Assembly (NCBI GenBank): GCA_003013855.2 | Contig: ML058477.1 | Coordinates: 3,534,001 to 3,598,000, forward strand | Direction: 5' to 3' | Source of the DNA: Liriodendron chinense | Taxonomy: Eukaryota; Streptophyta; Magnoliopsida; Magnoliales; Magnoliaceae | Length of the DNA: 64,000 bases | Shown here: positions 33,330-42,925 of the stretch, piece by piece | Layout of the letters: every line of letters begins with the position of its first letter | Position numbering within the stretch: the stretch's first letter is position 1 | Position numbers and translations under genes: made by a program | The notes under the pieces: model-generated | Told to the model about the DNA's origin: nothing | Database searches by the model: none | The model's input: only the letters and a program-made list of their open reading frames with translations

Positions 33330-34184
33330 CTGCAGCACGCAAATAAGGAAACATAAGGAGAAAGCTCCATTGCATGCAACAAAACAACACAATAAGGTAC
33401 GCATCATAAAAACAAAATCACATAATCCAATCACGGGTTGCACACACAAACAAATTACGAGCCATAAAAAAACATGAGAGTAACAAGATTCAAGCACGCA
33501 TACAACAAATAAGCACACAAATGTCACAAGCGTTGGGCAAAGACAAGAAACATTCCCCACATCGAATGTACACAATTGTTCACACACAACAATCTTGCGT
33601 ACGTTTGAAGCATTCGAGCGCAATCCGGCAGGTATACCCTGAACATTCCTGGAATAGACAGCCACAGGCTTTGATAGATCAAAACAGGCAGTATACTGTG
33701 GACCCAAGGCACTAAGTTCCAGTCATATTCGGGTTTTGAGTGATCTAGCCTCAAACGGCACTGAATTTGACTAAGAAACGGAGCCGAAAGTGCCATTTCT
33801 TCATCGAGTGCAAAGCGGGGCCAAAATATACAGAATTTCACTAATTTTTGGGCTCACATGCACCCAAGGCGGAGCCCCAGGCGCATGTGGCCCCTCACAT
33901 GCGCCTAGTCCACAAATTTTGTAATTGTAAGTTCATCTCGTAATGTTCCAAGCGCATGTGCATCCCCACATGCGCCCAGCTCCAGAATTAGGGACGAATG
34001 CAAGTCCTGAGCAGTGCCCTGGGCGCATGCCCAGAGCAACATGTGCCTGGGACATGCGCCCACCTCTTCAAGGCAATCTCACATGCGCCCAAGTGTGATC
34101 CTTCACCGAAAAAAAGCGATAGCAAGCCACATGCGCCCACAAGGGGACCACATGCGCCTGTACCCTAAGGATGAGCCCTCTCAC
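33330..34184 (-). other. Predicted 5' UTR intron of D1 antisense gene, with CACATGCGCC words
   Basis: Donor AAG|GTGAGAG at 34184 and acceptor GCTGCAG at 33330, seven bases before the ATG. D2 has the same donor (GAG|GTGAGAG) and an acceptor (GTTGCAG) just before its ATG. The part 33850-34170 holds about ten CACATGCGCC-like words in both orientations. Confidence 0.6.
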
Positions 34185-34241
34185 CTTGGGAAAATCAGAT
34201 TTTCTGACTCGAAAAAATGTCGGAATGACTCAGTGAGTCAA

Positions 34242-34250
34242 CTATTTATA
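34242..34250 (-). promoter_or_regulatory. TATA box of D1 antisense gene
   Basis: TATAAATAG in the context GGCTCAAG...; the same context is found in D2 at 41979-41987. It lies only 76 bp from the 3' LTR and 927 bp before the ATG, about 65 bp before the predicted donor. Confidence 0.68.
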
Positions 34251-34310
34251 CTTGAGCCCAATGGACCGGTGCACTACACTAGCATGACGTAAGCATCCAG
34301 CGTAGCACAC

Positions 34311-34325
34311 CGGGGGGGGGGCACT
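34311..34325 (+). promoter_or_regulatory. D1 polypurine tract with G10
   Basis: Ten consecutive G followed by CACT, directly before the LTR start TGTTGTGGCTC. D2 has the shorter AGGGGGCACT in the equivalent place. Confidence 0.8.
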
Positions 34326-35019
34326 TGTTGTGGCTCGAATTTGTACCCATTGTAAAAAAACATCTCGTGGTCCATCGACAACGATTTGAATCAATTTTGA
34401 GATCGGAAAAACCTGAAAAACGCTAGTGCAACCCTAACCACTCGGTAACGACCAAAATCCGTAAACAGCATTTTGGAGCATAACTGGACATGCAGATCAC
34501 CGCCAAATGGTCCAGAACGTCCTAAAACCATTAACTTGCAAGTTTTAAAGTCATGCGATGCATATCTTTACTTGCGCACCTCGAAATGTGTTTCATCCCT
34601 GCCCGGAGCTGACCAAAAAGGGTACGTAAGCCTACAACTACCATTTCAGAGCGGAACCAGATATCCACACCACCGCCAAATGATCTAGAGAACCCCAAAA
34701 CCCTTAAATAACAAGTTTGAAGTCTGTATGATGCATATTTCCATGTGTGCGCTCCTTGGAATAATGTTCCTATACAACAAGCCGACCTTGAGGCTCCAAA
34801 TTAGGAAGGAAGTACCAAAATTTGCAACATCTGGACTTTCACACCCCACCCCGTTTATTCAGGAGGTCCATCCTAGCCAGAAGTGCCTTGGCGACAGTGA
34901 GTGCATGCCCAGAAAAGGTAGCTGTCCTCTGAAGGTCTCCCGTCGGAGCCTGAAATCCTAAAATATTCTAAGTACTGAAATCCTGAAATTTGGCTAGTAG
35001 TGGAAAAAGCACCGGCAAA

Positions 35020-35734
35020 GACATGCTCCTGGCTTTCCACCACATGTGCCCACACCCTATATTCGAATGGAATCAATTCAAACACTTTTTCGAAAAGCGC
35101 CGAAAAATGTGTCGGAAAAGGACATGCGCCCGGACCCTGCACTCTCACATGCGCCTGGCTTTTCTTGCTACATGAGCAGAGCTTTCCCAGCACATGTCCG
35201 TCGGGTCAGACCCGAACCCGATTCCACCCCGATAAATAGCAAGGTCACTTCATGTTCAAAGGGAGAAATCATCTTCTTCTGACCTTAGAGCGAAGCAAGC
35301 ACCACATGCGCCCGCTTTGTTTTCCTTTACTGGATGCCTTGGCCAGAATGAATTCCCTCGCCGGAAAGGGATTTTCTCGCCGGAATTTCAAGTGTAGAGG
35401 GAAATTTTGAAATTTTCTAAGTGCTGGATCACATACGCTGGCTTTCCATCACATGCACCGGCTTTTTCTCATCGGGAAATGCAGAATTTTCTAAGTGCTG
35501 TCTCACATGCACCCACTCTTTCCGGCGTTCGAAAAAATTGAAATTCCACCAAGTCTGAAGTGACATGCGCCCACTATTTGGGGCCAGGCGCATGTGCACT
35601 ACCACATGCGCCTGGAACTTCGAAAATCTCTCTCCCTTTCAAGTGTATGGCACACATGCGCCCGGGAGGTGCTCACATGCACCCACCATCAGGCACATGC
35701 GCCTTGAACCTTTTTCAAAATGTGACATGCGCCC

Positions 35735-35735
<1 letters not shown>
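35020..35735 (+). repeat. CACATGCGCC word cluster in D1 LTR
   Basis: More than fifteen CATGCGCC words and near variants (CATGCACC), irregularly spaced and on both strands. The same word fills the 5' UTR intron of the antisense gene and the LTR part of D2 after 63760. It includes an E-box core CACATG. Confidence 0.8.

Positions 35736-35736
<1 letters not shown>

Positions 35737-35783
<47 letters not shown>
35737..35783 (+). repeat. Poly-C run, 47 bases, in D1 LTR
   Basis: Forty-seven consecutive C following CATGCGCCCAA. It gives rise to long poly-Pro and poly-Gly chance frames. The other strand could form G-quadruplexes. Confidence 0.95.
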
Positions 35784-36929
35784 ATGCACCTGGACGTTGA
35801 TGGGAGGGGTGGACCTTCCATCATGCGGCCCGCCTTCGTCCGGGATCGGATTTCGATCAAACCGCTTCTCTCGGATGCATCTCGATGAGATCTGTCCATC
35901 CCCTGGATCAGATTCTACAACGGTCAATGATAAATGGCCCGAACCAGTGTTTTGATAAAAAAAAAAAAAACCAACACTTAGCCAATTTGGCAGCTTTGAA
36001 AATCCCTCCGAAAGAGCCGAAAACGATCGAAACCGAAAAGAATCGGGCATAATTGGACCGACTCTGAGAGGGAAACTTTTCTTCTTTATGACATGATACA
36101 CCATAATCATGCACCGTGACGAGGTTATCCAAACTCAGGAACCCCGAATACCCTAATTAAGAGGTTGGGAGGTCCATTACTTAGCGTTTTCAGCCCTGGG
36201 AAGTGCCATGTCGGCTTGAAAATTGACTTATGCTAAGCGAATCGAAATGCGATCACACCGCAATCCTCGTGGACATAATCCACCCCTGTTTAAAGCCAGT
36301 TATCGATAATATTTACCGAATACCCTGATTAGATCGCAGACAGGTCCACCACTCAGTCATTTTTAGCCCTGGGAAGTGCCCTGTTGGCTTGGAAATCGAC
36401 TGATGCCAAATGGAATGAACCGCGACCTCAAAGATGCCAAGGCAAAGCTAAACCGCTCAAGCTATCAAACAGCCGAGTTAAACATTTATGGGGCACCCAT
36501 CCCCATCATTCATCAGAAATTGGCGTGAACGGGCACCCATCAGACCCGATACTTAGCCATTTGTGGGCATCGAAAACAGCCGATCTAGTCTATTGAATTT
36601 GAATCCCCAAAGGATCTTGGCTCGATATAGCCTATTCGATCTCAAATAGATCATTGGAAAATACTCAGAAGAAAGAGTATTCTCGAAGATGAGTCGCCCG
36701 ACTCCAGAAGAAATATATTTACTTTACTGTACAAAGCTCCATTCATCTTGGATAAAGGTCCGAGGCTAAACCTAAGGGGTTATGGTTACCACGAGAAACG
36801 ACAAACAAAAGAGTTCTAACTAAGCTTGAAACATCCTGCTATGGATTGCCATTATGAAAAAGACAGTCGATGCCCTACCCATCGACAACGAGTCCGTTGT
36901 TTGAGTTGATGAGGCAGTTGCGGATTGCT

Positions 36930-37230
36930 TTCCTAAGGTCACCTGTTCACAGTAATAGGCGCGGGCTTTAGGTTATGCCGACTAACATTTCGATGTTCGT
37001 GTATTCCAGCGATCACCTGTTCACAGTGACAGGCGCGAGCCCAGAGTTGCACCACTCGATTAAAAACCTCGTTCAGAAACGTTGCGGAGTGCTCTCCTAA
37101 GGTCACCCGTCATAAAAATACGGGCGCGGGCCTTGGGTTATGCCGACCAACATTCGAGGTTCATGTATTCCAGCGGTCACCTGTTCACAGTAACAGGTGC
37201 GGGCCCAGAGTTGCACCACTCGAATCCTGA
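36930..37230 (+). repeat. Duplicated block of about 155 bp in D1 LTR
   Basis: CCTAAGGTCACC...GCGCGGGC...TTATGCCGAC...GTATTCCAGCG...CCAGAGTTGCACCACTCGA occurs twice in tandem. Each copy holds two CACCTGTTCACAGT or related units, so there is a smaller repeat within it. Confidence 0.8.
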
Positions 37231-37822
37231 CAGTCTCTCAACCCGGACAATCCGAAATAAAATGGGATATAGACATCCGACTTGTCAAGAAATGTGGTTC
37301 AGTCCATAACAAGAAAACAATAGGTCTATACGACCATGAACTCAAGACCATAATCCCTGAAGATTTAAATTACTTTCTCGATCTATCCGGGCTTTCTTTC
37401 TAACATTCCATCTATTGTATAACTACATTCATAGTGAAATCTTGTCACTTTGTGCCCTGGTTTTCTCCCGCAAGGGTTTCCACGTAAAAATCTTTATGTT
37501 TTTTGTGATTTATTTCATTTTACATTCATGCTTTCTTAATGCTTTATTTAACTTATCTATGATGCATGCATTCATTTACTTTTGCCTTTTAATCAAGGGT
37601 GATCATCCATTGATGTAATTAAAGGCTCGTGACCAGTATCACAGCTCGGAATGTAAAAGATCTCAGAATCTCTTGAATAAAATTCGCCTTGCGATATCTC
37701 TCTTATGTACACTTTGTGATTGCTTATGATTATCTATGAATGTCTCTATACTCAGAATTCTCCCAGAATAATGAAACACAAGAAAAAGACTGCCGACGAG
37801 CACAATTTTTCTAGTTTTAACA

Positions 37823-37827
37823 ATGAG
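37823..37827 (+). repeat. Target duplication of D1, right copy (ATGAG)
   Basis: ATGAG directly after the D1 LTR end; gag of element G resumes here. Confidence 0.92.
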
Positions 37828-39283
37828 GTATCGGTTCTTTTGGGTGACCGATCTTGTCATGCAACGTAATCCCGAAGATGTCCCTTCCGAATGAGAGTTT
37901 TAATCTAATCTTTCAGAGATATGTAATCTTGGGTATTATGCACATGATCTTTATGGAAGTAACAGAACTTCCTCTTGTCCCTTTTTTCGAGATCTGATTT
38001 GATCCTTGGAGGCCATTTAACATAAGATTTATATTTTATCTCCATTAGCACTTTTTCAGGAGATTGATTGAGAGGCGTATAGTTGCGATACTTACCAGAG
38101 TAAGGCTTCTTAGGGGAGCGATCCCGTTGATCACGTCGATATTTCCTATCGGATAAAGAGATCTCCTCAGCTAAAGCGACTTCTTCAGCATTAATGTATT
38201 TTTGAGCTTTGGCCTAGAATTCAGTCATAGTTTTAGGAGGGTTTTTATCCAGGATGAATCAGAATTTCTCGCTCGTGATTCCTGCTAGAAGGGCAGTGAG
38301 GCCTTTGTCTTTAGTATAACCTTCAGTTTGGACGGCTTCTGCTGTAAACTGAACTGTGAACTCCTTAATTGTTTCTCCATATTGCTGCTTTAGATCTGAT
38401 AGATGAGATACAGGCTTTTTGGTACGGATACTTCCCATGAACTGAGAGAGGAAGAGATCCGATAATTGGGAAAAAGAATCTATAGATCGAGGCTTTAGGC
38501 CACAAAACCATGTATGGGCCCCCGTCTTTTAGAGTTAAGGAAAAAGCCCTGCACATAATTGTCAAACTATATCCTTCTAGCTCCATGAGAGACCTATACG
38601 TCTCCAAATTTTCGAGAGGATCACCAATACCAATATATGGAACGATGATGGGCATTCAGTATTTTTTAGGTAAAGGGGCTTCCATTACCTGGCGAGTGAA
38701 GGGAGGTTCAGCTCGATGTAAGAGCAGAAGACGGAAGGTTGGATTGATATCGTTGTTCCATATCGGCAAAACAATCTTCGATTCTCCTGAGATCTCCTTC
38801 CTAGGGCAGAGTATAACTTGAAATTTCAACATCAGGTTCTTCAAGTTGTCGTTGTCGAGAGGCACTGGAGTAGATAGATTGTGGACGTTGGACTAGAGTT
38901 TGATTGCTACGGGGCATATGATTTGAAGGGGAATTTCGTTGAGCTTGTGGCTCATCTGCAAAATGCCTGGAAGCTGCGGGGCCAGGCTGTAACGGCAGTC
39001 CTTCTAAAGCCTGCGGTGGCTGAGGAAAGTGTTGATCAAACCGATTAGAGAAGGTTTGAAACCCAGCTTGGAGAGTTAGGAGTTTATCCCTTACGAAGAG
39101 CATAATACTGTCAAAACCACCAGCTATATCCCGAAACAGATTTAGTTGTGTGGAAGCAGGTGGATCGGGTTGCCCTAGGGGAGTCCCTGTCATAGGTGGA
39201 GGGTTTGGATTCAGCTCAGGTACTTCCGCTGGAGGCAGTGTCTGCCTTGAAGTGGAAGGATGGGTCGTCTTCTTAGGAGGCAT
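37828..39283 (-). pseudogene. Tat gag (G), broken
   Basis: Start at 39283 (MPPKKTTHPSTSRQ), the same opening as F gag (MPPKKAVHPSTSRQ). The N-terminal Pro-rich part is open to 38801. The capsid-like part (38365-38655) has GIGDPLENLETYRSLMELEG. Further stretches to about 37880 align with F up to the zinc knuckle. Several indels and stops break it. Gag would form the particle. Confidence 0.85.
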
Positions 39284-39327
39284 AGTGAGAGACGAGAATT
39301 GGAGGCAAGAACGAGTTGAACACTTCG

Positions 39328-39345
39328 TTCCCACAGACGGCGCCA
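39328..39345 (-). promoter_or_regulatory. G primer binding site
   Basis: TGGCGCCGTCTGTGGGAA on the element strand, three bases after the 5' LTR. The same 18-mer is in F. It is the type commonly assigned to tRNA-Arg in Tat-lineage elements. Confidence 0.82.
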
Positions 39346-39348
39346 ATC

Positions 39349-40105
39349 TGTTGATGACAAATTCTGGTAATAGATCTCCTTCTTACCTTGAATGCAAATC
39401 CTCTCAAAGAAGACCTTCCTCTTCACCTGAAAACCAAAGAAGAAAACTAAGGGTAGCCGGTGCTTGGCCATTGGCCCTTCGAAGCTTAAGTTAGATGTGA
39501 CTTGATCGTAAGATGAAGTGTGAAATGTGAAACGTGAGTTTAGAGATTGTATGTTTTTTTTTTTTTTTTTGTACCTTTACCATCTATGGGGCCATGTATT
39601 TATGCAAGTCTGGGTGATCCAGTTTGTTACGCTAGTCACTACTGATTTCAGGGGATAAGATGCTTATCCTTAATCCTTGGGTAAGGGGACGGCCTAATCG
39701 AATTAGACATCTAGTTGATTACGTTCCTTGATGGAGATCCGCTGTGGTTTAGAGCTACGAATAGAGGTAAGCTAAAAACCGGCCTATATGGGCTGCTGAG
39801 ACTATGAAACGAGGAGCATCCACACCAAACGACCAAAGACCAAGGTTGCTCGCATAATGGGGGCTATCCCCTTTCGATGACCAAGAGCAGTGCTACTTGA
39901 ATGACAGCGGTGTTCCCATCCTACAACCAGCGACTAGCCCTGCTCACATATTAGGAATGTACAGGGTCGCAGGTCTATGCGATATACGAGCTGCAACCAG
40001 ATAGGCTCGTTAGTCGAATGATTTGGTCGTGACTTTGCGAAGTCAGAGGCGCTTGTGGGTCTTGGGCCTTCAGACTTCTTCAATGACCAACTTTATTCTA
40101 CAACA
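39349..40105 (-). repeat. G 5' LTR, 757 bp
   Basis: TGTTGTAGAATAAAG...GTCATCAACA on the element strand. It pairs with 21149-21901. A possible TATA-like CATAAATAC lies near 39600 on the element strand. Confidence 0.9.
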
Positions 40106-40110
40106 GCTCT
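40106..40110 (+). repeat. Target duplication of G, right copy (GCTCT)
   Basis: GCTCT, identical to 21144-21148. Confidence 0.92.
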
Positions 40111-40754
40111 CATGATATCATTACATCTTACATTGAGGACAATGTAAGGTTCAGTTGGGGGGTGAGATTTCATCTTCTAGTATTTTGTACATTTCGAGCA
40201 ATCATGTAGGAATATTTTTCAATTTTCCGAGATTTCAAAATTCTCTTAGAAAACATTGTTTCTATGTACTTTGGATAATGCGAATATAAAAGGAAGGGAG
40301 ATGAGGTATTGTGATTTTGAAATCCTTGAATTATTTCAAATATAGTAGATTCCATGTGAATTCCCATATTGAATGATTGATAGAAATTTTGAACAATTTG
40401 AGTCTAGCTCACATCACATGATTTTCATGATGGAGGGGATTACTAGATTTGTGGATTGATTAGACTGCGATTTAAGTTGTTGAGGAACCAAGCCGGGGAA
40501 GTTTTGTCCATCATCTTCAAATGTAATTAGGGGCAATGATTTTTATCCTATGTTGTTACCATTACGTAATTATTGATTTAGTTCAAAGTGAGCCTTTTGG
40601 ATTCTTTTGCTATTGATCTCTAAAAAAAAGGTGATTATATTGAATATATGTTGAAAAATTCTAAAAAGGGCTACCTATTACCAACTAGGGGATGGTTTAC
40701 CCGTAACCAAAGCTGGAAATGAGAAGTAGTGCTACAATCCAAAGATTGCACACC
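40111..40754 (+). other. A4 3' UTR, second part
   Basis: Continues the A4 3' UTR: TTGAGGACAATGTAAGG with GTTGGGGGGTGAG at about 40132-40165, then the block shared with A2 and N3 (about 40440-40740). No coding content. It ends where D2 is inserted; the last five bases, ACACC, would be the left target duplication. Confidence 0.8.
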
Positions 40755-41908
40755 TGTTAAAACTAGAAAAATGCTCAAGGCAGTTTTTCCTGTGTTTCAT
40801 TATTTTGGGGTTCTGAGTATAGAGACATTCATAGACAATCACAAGCAATCACAAAGTATACACGAGAAAGCACCGTGAGGTGAATTTTATTCTAGAGATT
40901 CCGAGATCTTTTACATTCCAGGCTATGAACTGGTCACGAACCCTCAATTACATCAATGGATGATCAAGCTTGATTAAAAGGCAAAAGTAAATGCATGCAT
41001 GTATCATAAATGAATTAAATAAAGCATTAAATGAGCATAAATATAAATAAAGCACAACATAAACAACACAAAGATTTTTTTTACGTGGAAACCCTTACGA
41101 GAGAAAACTACGGCACGAAACGACAAGATTCCACTATGAATTGCAATTATACAATAGATGGAATATTAAAGGGATGAACCTCGGATAGATCGAGCAAGTA
41201 GCTTCAATCGTTAGGGATTATAGTCTTGAGTTCATGGTCAAAGAGACTAAATTTAGGATTTCTTATGGACCAAGCCATTGCTAAGACCAGTTAGATGTTG
41301 GTCTCATACTCTTTCGGGTTTTCCTAGTTGAATAGCAACCAGGATTTTAACCGAGTCGTGTATCTCAGTGTCATCGGACGTCTCTGTGGACGAAATGATT
41401 TTCAGGAATACACTCCACAGTTTCCATTTAGTGCAACCAGCGCCAATGACTGTATCGTGTCTGGACGGGTGACTTACTGGAGGACACCCCCTGGTTTCTT
41501 AGTGCAACCAGTGCCAGTGACCGTCTTGGGTTGGACGGGTGACTTACAGGAGGACACCCCCTAGTTTCTTAGTGCAACCAGTGCCAGTGACTGTCTCGTG
41601 TCTGGATGGGTGACTTGCTCGAAGGCACTCTATGGTTTCTTAGTGCAACCAGTGCCCGCATAGGTAAAGATGAGCACCGCGCGATTTTGAAACTTGCAGG
41701 TTAAGGGTTTTAGGTCATTCCGGATGATTTGGCGGTGATCCGCATTTCCGATTTTACTCCGAAATGACATGTATAGGTTTGGACACGATCGCGCATGTTA
41801 GGGTTGCACTGGCATTTTCTAAGTATTTTGGATTTTGAAATTGGTCTGAACCGTAGTAAATGGACCCCTGAATACTTTTTATAATGGGTACGAATTTGAG
41901 CCCCAACA
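40755..41908 (-). repeat. D2 3' LTR, 1154 bp
   Basis: On the element strand TGTTGGGGCTC (41908) to CTAGTTTTAACA (40755). Both ends match D1 and the 5' LTR. Compared with the 3.5-kb D1 LTR, the middle, with the CACATGCGCC words and the C run, is missing. It contains three to four units of a 70-bp repeat. Confidence 0.85.
41428..41660 (-). repeat. Tandem repeat of about 70 bp in D2 3' LTR
   Basis: Three units and a partial fourth, each starting TTAGTGCAACCAGTGCC and holding GGACGGGTGACTT. The same array, with four units, is in the 5' LTR at about 62318-62598. Confidence 0.85.
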
Positions 41909-41922
41909 AGTGCCCCCTGGTG
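41909..41922 (-). promoter_or_regulatory. D2 polypurine tract
   Basis: CACCAGGGGGCACT on the element strand, directly before the 3' LTR. Confidence 0.75.
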
Positions 41923-41978
41923 CACTACGATGGATGCTTACGTCAGGCCAGTGCAGTGCACCTGTCCCCAGGCTCAAG

Positions 41979-41987
41979 TATAAATAG
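41979..41987 (+). promoter_or_regulatory. TATA box of D2 antisense gene
   Basis: TATAAATAG after GGCTCAAG, matching D1 at 34242-34250 on the opposite strand. It is 71 bp from the 3' LTR and 947 bp before the ATG. Confidence 0.68.
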
Positions 41988-42041
41988 AGGACTCACTGTC
42001 ATTTGGACATTTCCGAATCAAGAAAAGTGAAAATTTACGAG

Positions 42042-42919
42042 GTGAGAGAACTTCTCATGAGGGAGTGGGCGCATGTAGCCTCTCCATGGGCACATGTGCT
42101 CTCCCAAACTGAAGTGAGCGCATGTATCTTTTGCTCCCAAGCTATATGGGAACATGTTAAGAGCCAGGCGCATGTGAGAGTGTTCTGGGCACATGTTGCC
42201 TTCTTTCACAAAGTGTGGGCATATATTGCAGTGTACATGCGCCTGAGACCAATCAAATTTTGGATGCATCGCTCCAGGCGCTTGTGGGATATGACATGCG
42301 CCCGAAATTTTTCTTAAAGCTCCTCCTTTTGCAACACTTATAAGGTGGGCGCATGTGAGAGGACACATGCGCCCGAGGCACCTCCTTGGGCGCATGTGAG
42401 CCCACTACTTGGCCAATTTTTTGAGATTTTGGTACTCCTTTTGCCCTTGGTGAAAAACTAGTGCATCTGGCTCCATTCTCAACCGAATTCGATGTCGTTT
42501 GCGGCCAGATGGCTCAATGTTCAAACATGATTGGGGCTTAGTGCTTGAGGCCCATAATATGCTGCTTATATTGGTCTTTTATGGCCTGCAACTGCTCTTT
42601 TTAAATGGCTCTATGATATGCACTTCTAAGCGGGTGCATATGCATAACTCGAGGTTAGTGCGAATTCACATGCACTCCAAGTGTACATGCAGGGTTGTTA
42701 TTGTATTTGATTATGCTACGACATGTGTGCACTTATTTGTCAGATGTGCACTTGAATTCCACTGTTTCCGAATTCTTGTGGGTCATGACTTAAAGCATGT
42801 ATTTACTGACGTGTTTTGTGTGTGAGATCTGTGATTGAATGATGCAATGCTTACCCTATTGTGTTGCCCGTTGCATGCGTTAGTCTTTGATTTGATGTTC
42901 TTTTGTTTATGCGTTGCAG
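42042..42919 (+). other. Predicted 5' UTR intron of D2 antisense gene, with CACATGCGCC words
   Basis: Donor GAG|GTGAGAG at 42042 and acceptor GTTGCAG ending 42919, six bases before the ATG. Its first 370 bp carry about ten GGCGCATGTG-type words. The D1 intron has the same borders and similar length (855 bp against 878). Confidence 0.6.
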
Positions 42920-42925
42920 TGAGTC

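Larger units (their letters stand above)
29542..37822 (+). mobile_element. Element D1: LTRs plus antisense plant-mobile-domain gene, no gag-pol
   Basis: Starts TGTTGGGGCTC and ends CTAGTTTTAACA, flanked by ATGAG on both sides, inserted in the gag of G. It has a truncated 5' LTR (29542-30220), an antisense gene (to 33323), its promoter, a purine tract and a 3.5-kb 3' LTR. No primer site, gag or pol remains: a deletion runs from inside the 5' LTR to near the end of the antisense gene. D2 shows what is missing. Confidence 0.9.
34326..37822 (+). repeat. D1 3' LTR, 3497 bp
   Basis: Starts TGTTGTGGCTC after the purine tract and ends CTAGTTTTAACA. It contains CACATGCGCC words (about 35020-35735), a C47 run, a part homologous in inverse orientation to 62600-63650 in D2, and a duplicated block (36930-37230). 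The last 200 bp match the LTR ends at 40755 and 61649. Confidence 0.85.
21149..40105 (-). mobile_element. Tat-lineage element G with nested insertions
   Basis: LTRs at 39349-40105 (5') and 21149-21901 (3'), primer site TGGCGCCGTCTGTGGGAA, gag, protease, RT, archaeal-type RNase H, integrase and an antisense gene. A perfect GCTCT duplication flanks it. It is interrupted by a solo LTR (23577-25112) and D1 (29542-37822); without them it is about 9.1 kb. A deletion of roughly 0.95 kb removes the RT catalytic YxDD region and the first RNase H. The first 220 bp of the two LTRs differ at about 16 sites, all transitions (hand count). Confidence 0.92.

Noticed and set aside
35560..35955. Poly-Pro and poly-Gly proteins over the C47 run (and over C31 at 14392-14709)
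   Set aside because: Produced by the homopolymer on either strand; no conserved frame in other copies.
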